From an uncultured Clostridia bacterium (GTDB taxonomy: Bacteria; Bacillota; Clostridia; TANB77; CAG-508), in NCBI GenBank assembly GCA_934168355.1, contig CAKPNI010000003.1:1-64000 (forward strand): a stretch of DNA of 64,000 bases, read 5' to 3'. Position 1 is the stretch's first letter. Each line of letters opens with the position of its first letter. Of the stretch, positions 55,239-62,393 are shown piece after piece. The position numbers and the translations under genes are program-made. The notes below the pieces were generated by a model, which saw only the letters and a list, made by a program, of their open reading frames with translations, had not been told where the DNA came from and searched no databases.

Positions 55239-57009
55239 AACAAGATTTTTAAAAACAGTAAATCAATTGCGAGGAATGAATTTCATTGTGAAAAGTTATC
55301 AAAGAGGATACAGATGGGAAGAAGAGCAGGTAATAGACTTATTAAATGACTTGCAAGAATTTAGGAAAAATCAAGAAAAAAGCACAAAAGAAAGTAATAT
55401 ATATTGCCTTCAACCATTGGTTATAAAAAGAATACAAGAAAATGAATATGAAATTATAGATGGTCAACAAAGACTTACAACTATATACATACTATTAAAA
55501 TTTCTTGGAAAAAAAGTATATAATATAAGTTATGAAACAAGAGAAGGAAGCAAAGAGTTTTTAGAAAAAATTGATCAGGAGGCCAAAATTTCGACAAAGA
55601 ATATAGACTATTATTTTATGAAAAATGCTTATAATGTTATCAAAAATTGGTTTCGAGAAACTGAAATAAAAACTGAAGATGGGGCTTTAGGGGCTGAATT
55701 TGAAATTTTACTACTTGGAGGAAAGCCACAGGTACAATTTATTTGGTATGAAATCGAAGAACAAAAAGACGCACCGGAAGAAGTATTTAGTAGAATGAAT
55801 GTGGGAAAAATACCATTAAATGATGCAGAACTTATAAAAGCCAAATTACTATTTTTTGTAAATCAAAATAATGAGAAAAACAACTATGAAAGACAGCTTG
55901 AAATTGGAAATGAATGGGACACAATAGAACAAAGTTTAAGAAATGAAAGTTTTTGGAGATTTATAGTAAACGAAAAGATACAAAAAAACAATAGAATTGA
56001 ATATATATTTGATTATATTGCTCAATTCAATAAAGATAAAAAGAAAAAAAGTGAATATTACACATATGAGGAAATACAAAAAAGACTAGAAAAAGACAGC
56101 AATAATTACGAATTATGGAATAAAAAAGTAAAAAAATATTACAATATGTTTGAAGAATGGTACAATGACATAGAATTATATAATTATATTGGTTTTTTAA
56201 ATTTATATGGAAAAGAAACTTATAAACTTATAGATGAATATGAAAATAAGTGTAAAGAAAAAGATGAATTTAAAAAAAGAGTAAAACAACTAGTCATAAA
56301 AAGCGCAAAAGAAGAGATTGCCGAAAGAGTAGAAGATATATGTGAACTTACATATGAGGAAGATTATACAAAATTAAAAAAGCTATTAATTTTACTAAAT
56401 ATAATTGCAGATACCAAAATAAAGCAAAGATTTCCATTTGAAAGATGTCTTATAAGTGAATGGTCAATAGAACACATTCATCCGCAAAATCCAGAAAAGT
56501 TAACAGATGACAAAAAAAAATGGATAAAATGGAGTGAAAGTGAAATAAAAACAGCTACAAGATTAGTTGAAAAATTTAAGAGTGAAAATCCAGAAAAAGC
56601 AAGCAAATATGAAGAAATTATTGGGGAACTAACAAATATAAAGGACAATGCTACAAATTTAAAAACAAATCAATTGCAACATATATTTGAAAATATATCA
56701 AATAAGATTATGGAAGATTATGGAAAAAAAGATATAAATACATTAGGAAATTTGGCACTTTTAGATAAAAACTTAAATAGTGAAATAAATAATAATTTCT
56801 TTGATACTAAAAGAAAAGAAATAATAGAGGCAGAAAAAAGAGGTATATATGTACCAACATGTACAAAAAATGTATTCATGAAATTTTATAGTAATAAACC
56901 AGACCAATTATATTTTTGGAAAGATGATGATAGAAGAGAATATAGAAAGGCAATGGAAAAGATGCTTAAAGAATTTTATGGAGAAGGAGAAAAAATAAAT
57001 GATAAATAA
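55231..57009 (+). CDS. DUF262-DUF1524 nuclease (GmrSD-like), putative defence protein
   Basis: A 592-residue protein. The N-terminal DUF262 (ParB/Srx-like NTPase) has YQRGYRW at 23-29 and IIDGQQRLTTIY at 75-86, then FSRMNVGKIPLNDAELIKA. The C-terminal DUF1524 HNH-type domain has WSIEHIHPQNPE near 411-422 and NTLGNLALLDKNLNSEINN near 504-522. This layout is that of GmrSD and related type IV restriction enzymes, which cut modified phage DNA. It starts inside the DUF2953 gene and overlaps the next gene by 11 bases, so the pair is cotranslated. Confidence 0.85.
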   Translation: MDETRFLKTVNQLRGMNFIVKSYQRGYRWEEEQVIDLLNDLQEFRKNQEKSTKESNIYCLQPLVIKRIQENEYEIIDGQQRLTTIYILLKFLGKKVYNISYETREGSKEFLEKIDQEAKISTKNIDYYFMKNAYNVIKNWFRETEIKTEDGALGAEFEILLLGGKPQVQFIWYEIEEQKDAPEEVFSRMNVGKIPLNDAELIKAKLLFFVNQNNEKNNYERQLEIGNEWDTIEQSLRNESFWRFIVNEKIQKNNRIEYIFDYIAQFNKDKKKKSEYYTYEEIQKRLEKDSNNYELWNKKVKKYYNMFEEWYNDIELYNYIGFLNLYGKETYKLIDEYENKCKEKDEFKKRVKQLVIKSAKEEIAERVEDICELTYEEDYTKLKKLLILLNIIADTKIKQRFPFERCLISEWSIEHIHPQNPEKLTDDKKKWIKWSESEIKTATRLVEKFKSENPEKASKYEEIIGELTNIKDNATNLKTNQLQHIFENISNKIMEDYGKKDINTLGNLALLDKNLNSEINNNFFDTKRKEIIEAEKRGIYVPTCTKNVFMKFYSNKPDQLYFWKDDDRREYRKAMEKMLKEFYGEGEKINDK

Positions 57010-59305
57010 ACAAAATTTTGATGAAGAAAAATATTCATTTTGGGATTTAATCCAAAAATTTAGAATTGAAATGCCTGTTATCCAAAGAGATTATGTTCAA
57101 GGAAGAAAAGACCAAGAAGCTACACAAATAAGGCAAAAACTAATTAAAGACATAAAAAAAGCAATAGATGGAGAAAAGAAAATAGAATTTGACTTTATAT
57201 ATGGAAGTGTAAATGAGGAAATGGAATTATCTTTATTAGATGGACAACAAAGAATAACAACTCTATTTTTATTATACTGGTATTTTGCGAAAAAAGAAGG
57301 AAAATTAAATGAAGAAACCAAAAACATATTAAAAAAATTTTCATATAAAAACAGAATAAGTTCGAGAGAATTTATAAATAATTTGATAGACTGTGAAATT
57401 GAGATAAATAAAGAAAAAAGTATTAGTGAACTTATAAAAAACAAAACCTGGTTTTTTAGCGGATGGATTAAAGATCCAACTATTGAAAACATGCTAAATA
57501 TGTTAGATGAAATAAATCTTAAATTATATAATGAAAAAGCCTTTGACCAATTAACAAGTGACCAATGTCCAATTAAATTTTATTTTATTGAGTTAAAAAG
57601 ATTTAATTTAACAGATGAACTATACATAAAAATGAATTCCAGGGGAAAAAAGTTAACAAAGTTTGAAATATTAAAGTCTAAAATAATAGAAATTTTGAAA
57701 AAATACGGATATTTGGATTTAAAAGAGGAGTTTGAAAGAAAGATAGATTCTGCTTGGACAGATTTGTTTTGGGATTATAAAGATGAAAAAAACTTAATAG
57801 ATGATGTGTTTGTTAGATATATATACTACATAACAGAAATGATATATGAAATAAGAATAGACACAAGAACAAGAGATGATCAAAAGCAAGAATCTCCTTT
57901 TGTATATAATGATAAAGAATTTATATTGGATTTAAATTTAGTAGAAAAAACATATAAAAACAAAGAAAATGTAGAATTATTAATAAATATACTAAATATT
58001 TGGAAGAGTAAAGAAGAAATTGATAAAGATTTTTCTAAAGTATTTAGTAGCAAGTATGAAAAAGGAAAAATATGCTTATTTAATGATAAAATTAATTTAT
58101 TTGAAAGTTGTATAAATGGAGAAAATTTTGGAATAGCTGAAAAAATAATTTTGTTCGCATTTTTAATCAGAAGAATGAAAGAAACACAGATAAGTGAAGA
58201 CACAATAGATTATATAAGGGTTGTAAGAAACATACTCCAATCAATCAGATATTTTGATAATACAAAAGTTAGCTATATGCCAAATATTCGTTATGTTGAA
58301 ATAAAAGATTATTTTGATGTTTTTACTAAACTAGATAATAAGAGAAATATATATGAAAATTTAAAGAACTTAGAAGTTGAAAAGCGTCAAAACATAATAA
58401 AAAATGAAAAGGAAAAAGCAAAATTAATTACTCAAAATAAAGAAAGATATAAAGATATAATTTTTAGATGTGAAGATATTAAAGCTACAAGAGGAATTTT
58501 AACAAATTTCATAGATTTAATAAAAGAACATCCAAATGAAATGAAGCAGTTTATTAGTATTTTTGAAGATGAAGAAAACATAATAAACATATATAGAGCA
58601 ATGCTTTCAATAAACGACTATGGAATAGATGTGGGAAAAAGACAGTATAGATATTTTTATGGAGATGGAAATGATTTATATAACATAATGACATTTGACA
58701 ATGACAAAGATACAATAAAATCAACTTTAAATGAATTATTTAATAAATATGAAAAAGAAGAAGGAACACCTAAAGAAAAAATAGAAAATATTATGCAAAA
58801 AAATCTATCTAACTATGAAAAAACAGACTGGCAGTACTATCTAATAAAATATAAATTAATATGGCAAAGAAAAGAAATTGACAAAGAAGGTAACATAATA
58901 AACTACATACCAGATAACAAAAATATTTTAATATTTAATGACTCTTTTGATGGCAAAAATAGTTTAAAGATTTGTACGCTAACCAAAACAACATTTAAAA
59001 GTAGGCATATTAGTCCATATTATAAAGCTATATTTAATCAGTATAATTTGATTTTTAATGATTGTTATTCTACAGAAGATGATTATGGAAGAATAGCGCT
59101 AAAAAACGGAATTTATATTGAAATAAATGAAAATGGATTTATAGTTGAAATGATTGATAGTAAAAAAGATATAGCATCACAGATTTTAAGAGAAAAATAT
59201 AATTGCAAAGAATTAGAAAACAATAAATTACTAGTTAATTTTAAAGATGAACTTGATTTTATAGAACAAGAAAAAGAAATGGTAGAAGCGGTTATTTATA
59301 TATAA
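56999..59305 (+). CDS. second DUF262 protein, partner of the preceding nuclease
   Basis: A 768-residue protein. The DUF262 domain has EMPVIQRDYVQGR at 24-36, DGQQRITTLFLLYWY near 81-95 and LYIKMNSRGKKLTKFEILKSKI near 208. I see no HNH motif in its C-terminal half, which looks helical then mixed and is unassigned. Two-gene DUF262 systems with one HNH-bearing and one HNH-less partner occur in defence islands. Whether this one senses modified DNA or another trigger cannot be read here. Confidence 0.8.
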   Translation: MINKQNFDEEKYSFWDLIQKFRIEMPVIQRDYVQGRKDQEATQIRQKLIKDIKKAIDGEKKIEFDFIYGSVNEEMELSLLDGQQRITTLFLLYWYFAKKEGKLNEETKNILKKFSYKNRISSREFINNLIDCEIEINKEKSISELIKNKTWFFSGWIKDPTIENMLNMLDEINLKLYNEKAFDQLTSDQCPIKFYFIELKRFNLTDELYIKMNSRGKKLTKFEILKSKIIEILKKYGYLDLKEEFERKIDSAWTDLFWDYKDEKNLIDDVFVRYIYYITEMIYEIRIDTRTRDDQKQESPFVYNDKEFILDLNLVEKTYKNKENVELLINILNIWKSKEEIDKDFSKVFSSKYEKGKICLFNDKINLFESCINGENFGIAEKIILFAFLIRRMKETQISEDTIDYIRVVRNILQSIRYFDNTKVSYMPNIRYVEIKDYFDVFTKLDNKRNIYENLKNLEVEKRQNIIKNEKEKAKLITQNKERYKDIIFRCEDIKATRGILTNFIDLIKEHPNEMKQFISIFEDEENIINIYRAMLSINDYGIDVGKRQYRYFYGDGNDLYNIMTFDNDKDTIKSTLNELFNKYEKEEGTPKEKIENIMQKNLSNYEKTDWQYYLIKYKLIWQRKEIDKEGNIINYIPDNKNILIFNDSFDGKNSLKICTLTKTTFKSRHISPYYKAIFNQYNLIFNDCYSTEDDYGRIALKNGIYIEINENGFIVEMIDSKKDIASQILREKYNCKELENNKLLVNFKDELDFIEQEKEMVEAVIYI

Positions 59306-59352
59306 TAAAAGTGAATAAATAAAAGAAGTTCTGTACATATTAACTATATAAT

Positions 59353-59384
59353 TCCCCAATAGAGAACCATCTCCCATTGGGGAG
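59353..59384. repeat. degenerate copy of the dispersed palindrome
   Basis: CCCCAAT...GAACCATCTCCCATTGGGG retains both outer arms, but the core has decayed. It marks the junction between the DUF262 pair and gerW. Confidence 0.5.
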
Positions 59385-59399
59385 AAAGGAAGAAAAAAT

Positions 59400-59838
59400 A
59401 TGTCAGAACATCCAATAGAGGGCTTGATGCTTACAGCAATGAATAGTATAAAAGATATGGTAGATGTAAATACCATAATAGGCGAACCAATTCAATGCTC
59501 GAACAATACTGTTATAATACCAATTTCAAAGGTGTCATTTGGATTTGCAGCAGGAGGAAGTGAGTTTAAAGGCGAAACAATAGATGAATACAACAAAAAA
59601 GACAAAGATGAGCAAATTCAATATAGACTACCTTTTGGAGGAGGCGCAGGTGCTCGGTGTTTCAATAAACCCAATAGCATTTTTAGTCGTGCAATCAAAT
59701 GTGGTAAAACTTTTACCAGTTGACCATGATAATACATTTGATAAAATCCTAGATTATGTGCCAGATTTAATGGAAAAATTAAATTGCATGATGAATAAAT
59801 GTTTACAAAATAAAAAAGAAGAAAATGAGCAAGAATAA
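59400..59838 (+). CDS. gerW: GerW/YtfJ sporulation protein; needs +1 shift at CGG
   Basis: With one +1 shift at 59655 this is a 145-residue GerW-family protein of normal length. It begins HPIEGLMLTAMNSIKDMVDVNTIIG and continues VIIPISKVSFGFAAGGSEF. Frame 0 reads GGGAGA then RCFN and ends at 59723; dropping the C of CGG gives GGGAGAGVSINPIAFLVV, matching the family's GGG.G.GVSI.PIAF. The remainder (VKLLPVD, then LDYVPDLMEKL) is intact. GerW is needed for spore germination in B. subtilis. A clear AGAAAGGAAG binding site is present, so this does not look decayed. Confidence 0.85.
59655..59658 (+). other. CGG +1 recoding site 3 (gerW)
   Basis: Codon 86 of frame 0 is CGG, preceded by GCT and followed by T. 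Skipping the C reads GGT (Gly) in A-G-V-S-I. Confidence 0.75.
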
Positions 59839-59853
59839 ATATTATTCTTGCTC
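59827..59853. terminator. bidirectional terminator containing both convergent stop codons
   Basis: GAGCAAGAATAA (59827-59838) is the exact reverse complement of TTATTCTTGCTC (59842-59853) with a 3-base loop. The arms encode the last codons (E-Q-E-stop) of gerW and of the small reverse gene. Confidence 0.8.
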
Positions 59854-59961
59854 AAAATATGCACAATTAGAATTAGAAGAATTTCTCTTATTTGAAGTAG
59901 TTTGCTCACAAGTGCATTCTCCGTTTTTTTGATATTTACAATTTTCAGTGCAAGCTATCAT
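59842..59961 (-). CDS. tiny cysteine-rich protein
   Basis: A 39-residue protein with AGGAGG before its ATG. Five cysteines: C4 and C8 (ACTENC), C16 and C18 (GECTC), and C33 (NCAYF). The layout, with a Ser/Asn-rich linker and C-x-Y-F near the end, resembles small metal-binding-looking proteins found next to housekeeping genes in Clostridia; function unknown. It lies between nth and gerW. Confidence 0.7.
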   Translation of the reverse strand: MIACTENCKYQKNGECTCEQTTSNKRNSSNSNCAYFEQE

Positions 59962-60021
59962 AAAATTTCCTCCTACCCAAAACATATTATTTGTAAAAAC
60001 GACATAAATATACAAAATTTT

Positions 60022-60653
60022 TTATTTTTGCGTATATTGGCAAAATTCTTTTACACTACAATTTTCACACAAAGGTTTCTGAGCCTTGCAAGTATATCTT
60101 CCGGTGCCAAATAAATAAGTGGTTAACATCTTTATAATCTTTTTTATCAATTTGTCTTAATAAATCTTGCTCAATTTTAGATGGGTCTTTTTCATTTGAT
60201 AAACCAAGTCTATTAGAAATTCTTTTACAATGAGTATCAACTGCGATGCCGCTTAGCCTCGCCAAAAACTTCAAGCATGATGACATTAGCACTTTTTCTA
60301 CCAACACCTGCTAAAGTTACTAAATCATCCATATTTGAGGGAACTATCCCCTCAAAATTTTCTAAAATTTGATTAGCACATTTTTTTATATTTTTTGCTT
60401 TATTTTTATAAAATCCACAAGGATGGATTAAAAATTCTAATTCCTCCAAATCACAATTTGCAAAATCCTCAATTGTTTTATATTTTGCAAAAAGCGCTGG
60501 AGTTGTTAGGTTTACTCTTTCATCAGTACATTGGGCAGATAAACATACTGCAACAACTAGCTGAAAAGGTGTATGAAAATCTAAGCTACATTTGGCATCA
60601 GGATAAGTTTTTCTTAAAGTATTTATTAAATTATTTATATCATTTTTTTTCAT
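60022..60653 (-). CDS. nth: endonuclease III; needs two +1 shifts at CGG codons
   Basis: With two +1 shifts this is a 209-residue Nth of normal length. Before the first: FQLVVAVCLSAQCTDERVN, then VTLAGVGRKSANVIMLEVFGEAK (helix-hairpin-helix). Frame 0 then reads RHRS and stops; dropping the C of CGG gives K-G-IAVDTHCKRISNRLGL, which holds the catalytic Asp in V-D-T-H. Before the second: HLFIWH; dropping the C gives H-G-R-Y-T-C-K-A-Q-K-P-L-C-E-N-C...FC, the four-cysteine 4Fe-4S loop. Both glycines fit the family (HGR is nearly invariant). The enzyme removes oxidised pyrimidines in base excision repair. Confidence 0.88.
60100..60103 (-). other. CGG +1 recoding site 5 (nth, before the Fe-S loop)
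   Basis: On the reverse strand, CAC is followed by CGG and A. Skipping the C reads GGA in H-G-R. Without the shift all four cluster cysteines are lost. Confidence 0.75.
60248..60251 (-). other. CGG +1 recoding site 4 (nth, before the VDTH motif)
   Basis: On the reverse strand, AAG is followed by CGG and C. Skipping the C reads GGC before I-A-V-D-T-H. Without the shift the protein stops four codons later. Confidence 0.75.
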
Positions 60654-60780
60654 GTTAATTTTAGTCCTTTCATTAAATTATGTACAATATAAATTATATA
60701 AGGAATATTCCGATTTGTCAAAAGGTAACAATAATCTACAAAAATCATATAATATTACTAAAAGAGTTGGAGGTAATGAT

Positions 60781-60930
60781 ATGAAAGGATTTTTGAAAAA
60801 AACATGTGGGGTAGCTTTAATTGGATTAGGCTTTGGCATTTTGATGGTTCTATTACTTCCAATAACAGGATGGTTAATTATAATCGGGCTTGCTGTAGTT
60901 GCCATAGGCTTTATATGGCTTGCTTGCTAA
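60781..60930 (+). CDS. 49-residue membrane protein upstream of spoVM
   Basis: Starts at the ATG at 60781 after GGAGGTAATGAT. A short basic N-terminus (MKGFLKKT) precedes two hydrophobic segments (VALIGLGFGILMVLLLPI and WLIIIGLAVVAIGFIWL), so it is probably a hairpin membrane protein. It is 16 bases upstream of spoVM and likely shares its transcript. Function unknown. Confidence 0.75.
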   Translation: MKGFLKKTCGVALIGLGFGILMVLLLPITGWLIIIGLAVVAIGFIWLAC

Positions 60931-60946
60931 GAGGGAGGTACATAAA

Positions 60947-61021
60947 ATGACAATTGTTGTAAAAAAAGTTCCAAAAGCTTTTAGAGGGATTGTGAAGTTT
61001 TTGTTTAGGATAAAAGAGTAG
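60947..61021 (+). CDS. spoVM: SpoVM, spore-coat anchoring peptide
   Basis: A 24-residue peptide, MTIVVKKVPKAFRGIVKFLF then RIKE, with GAGGGAGGT eight bases before the ATG. It matches SpoVM in size (26 in B. subtilis), in the amphipathic basic helix after position 10 and in Pro9, which is critical in B. subtilis for sensing the convex forespore membrane. SpoVM anchors SpoIVA at the start of coat assembly. It is easily missed by gene finders. Confidence 0.85.
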   Translation: MTIVVKKVPKAFRGIVKFLFRIKE

Positions 61022-61075
61022 ATTTCGTATTGGGGACGGTTCTTTTCGCAAAAAGAACCGTCCCCAATACGAAAT
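61022..61075. repeat. dispersed palindrome, most complete copy
   Basis: 61022-61046 pairs with 61051-61075 (GGGGACGGTTC core) and is followed by six Ts. It starts on the base after the spoVM stop and could serve as its terminator. Confidence 0.92.
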
Positions 61076-61089
61076 TTTTTACAAAACTG

Positions 61090-61118
61090 TTGACGAAACT
61101 CACAAAAAATGATATAAA
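61090..61118 (+). promoter_or_regulatory. promoter of tRNA-Glu
   Basis: TTGACG at 61090-61095, 17-base spacer, TATAAA at 61113-61118, 18 bases before the mature tRNA. Confidence 0.75.
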
Positions 61119-61136
61119 TATAAGGAAGGTTTTAAC

Positions 61137-61211
61137 GGCCCCTTGGTCAAGCGGTTAAGACGTGGCCCTCTCAAGGCCAAATCATGGGTTCGATTCCCGT
61201 AGGGGTCACCA
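61137..61211 (+). tRNA. tRNA-Glu (anticodon CUC)
   Basis: A 75-base cloverleaf with encoded CCA. The acceptor GGCCCCT pairs with AGGGGTC, the anticodon stem TGGCC/GGCCA encloses the 7-base loop CTCTCAA, and the T arm has GGTTCGATTCC. The anticodon CTC reads GAG. The loop is of normal length, so this is not a frameshift suppressor. Confidence 0.95.
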
Positions 61212-61224
61212 AAATAAAAGTAGC

Positions 61225-61276
61225 ATTAGAGTAGAAAGGACTAATCCCCATTCTACTTTATTTGTTTTTAAGTAGG
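61225..61276 (+). terminator. terminator after tRNA-Glu
   Basis: GTAGAA (61231-61236) pairs with TTCTAC (61251-61256), extended by flanking A/T pairs, then a T-rich run. Confidence 0.6.
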
Positions 61277-61316
61277 AAAAATTGTGTAGTAATAATAAAA
61301 GTAGGAAGGAAGAAAA

Positions 61317-61802
61317 ATGGAAGAAGAAAAAGAAAACAATAAAATAATAAGAAAAAAAATATTTGAAAATATAATAATAGCAATAGCAATAGTATTATAT
61401 TTTGTAATAATAAACTTTTCATATTCAAGAATGGAAGAAGATATGTTGTTACAAGGTATCAAAATGGCAAGTATGGGAATATTAGCTTTAAGTATAGTAA
61501 CATTTGAAATTGCTTATCATAAAGATAGTGGAAGAATAGCAATAAATGGAATAGAAATACTAATACTTGCAATACAAACATTAACTATATGGACAGTAAT
61601 AAATAGACTAAAAATAGAATTTAATAAATATATACTTTTTTCAACATATGCATTTGCAATATATTATGTATTAAAATCAATAATAATTTACACAATAGAA
61701 AAAAAGAAATATTTAGATAGCTTAAGTGATATTCATGAAATAGTAAGTAATGAGCCAGTAAAAAAAGAAGCAAAGAAGAGAAAAAATAAAGAAAATCCTT
61801 AA
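61317..61802 (+). CDS. four-helix membrane protein, unknown function
   Basis: A 161-residue protein with AGGAAGGAAG before the ATG. A charged N-terminus is followed by four hydrophobic segments (about 20-40, 48-65, 75-95, 105-125) and a basic tail. No family recognised. It lies between tRNA-Glu and remA with its own spacing and could be cotranscribed with the remA group. Confidence 0.7.
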   Translation: MEEEKENNKIIRKKIFENIIIAIAIVLYFVIINFSYSRMEEDMLLQGIKMASMGILALSIVTFEIAYHKDSGRIAINGIEILILAIQTLTIWTVINRLKIEFNKYILFSTYAFAIYYVLKSIIIYTIEKKKYLDSLSDIHEIVSNEPVKKEAKKRKNKENP

Positions 61803-61879
61803 AAAAGCCTGTTTTTACTAGACTTAATCACAAAAATGTGATAAAATAAAAAAGATTTAAAAAATGGGAGGAAGAAGCT

Positions 61880-62149
61880 ATGAAATTAGTAAATATAGGT
61901 TTTGGAAACACAGTTGCAGCAGACAAAATAGTAGCCATAGTGAGCCCTGATTCGGCTCCGATAAAAAGAATGGTACAAGATGCAAAAGATAATGGAACAG
62001 CAATAGACGCAACATTTGGAAGAAAAACAAGAGCAGTGCTTATAATGGATTCTGACCACATTGTATTATCAGCAGTTCAAGCAGAAACAGTAGCTGATAG
62101 AATTGATAAAGAAAGGAATGATAACTATGATGGTAAAGCCAACAGTTAA
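61880..62149 (+). CDS. remA: RemA/DUF370 DNA-binding regulator
   Basis: An 89-residue protein: MKLVNIGFGNTVAADKIVAI, then VSPDSAPIKRMVQDAKDNG and TFGRKTRAVLIMDSDHIVLSA, the DUF370/RemA signature. In B. subtilis RemA activates matrix and osmoprotection genes and forms a DNA-wrapping ring. GGGAGGAAG precedes the ATG. It overlaps the start of rpoZ and is followed by gmk, as is common in Firmicutes. Confidence 0.95.
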   Translation: MKLVNIGFGNTVAADKIVAIVSPDSAPIKRMVQDAKDNGTAIDATFGRKTRAVLIMDSDHIVLSAVQAETVADRIDKERNDNYDGKANS

Positions 62150-62378
62150 GGATTTACTTAACCATGCAGAAAATAGATTTGCATTAGTAATTGCAACATC
62201 AAGAAGAGCAAGACAAATAGCAAACGGAGACAAAAAATTAACAAACGTAGATGAAGAATCTCCAGTAACGCTTGCAGCAAATGAAATAAATGAAGGAAAA
62301 GTAGAAATAATTAAAGCTGATGAAGAATATGATGACGAGAATGAAGATGTATCATTATTAGAAAATGAAGAAAAATAA
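62127..62378 (+). CDS. rpoZ: RNA polymerase omega subunit
   Basis: An 83-residue omega subunit. GAAAGGA lies 11 bases before the ATG at 62127; an ATG at 62130 is also possible. It has MVKPTVKDLLNHAENRFALVIATSRRARQI, then KKLTNVDEESPVTLAANEI, which is canonical. The acidic tail is unexceptional. It overlaps remA by 23 bases; the order remA-rpoZ-gmk differs from B. subtilis, where gmk comes first. Confidence 0.93.
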   Translation: MMVKPTVKDLLNHAENRFALVIATSRRARQIANGDKKLTNVDEESPVTLAANEINEGKVEIIKADEEYDDENEDVSLLENEEK

Positions 62379-62393
62379 AAGGAGAAATAAAAA

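Noticed and set aside
60022..60307. A separate reverse-strand gene for the C-terminal part of nth
   Set aside because: Its apparent start codons are inside the nth coding sequence in another frame; the residues after the shift align with Nth.
33979..61075. The palindromic repeats as a CRISPR array
   Set aside because: Copies are dispersed between genes, differ in length and have no regular spacers or cas genes.
61137..61211. The tRNA as the frameshift suppressor for CGG
   Set aside because: Its anticodon is CUC in a normal 7-base loop, so it reads GAG as Glu.
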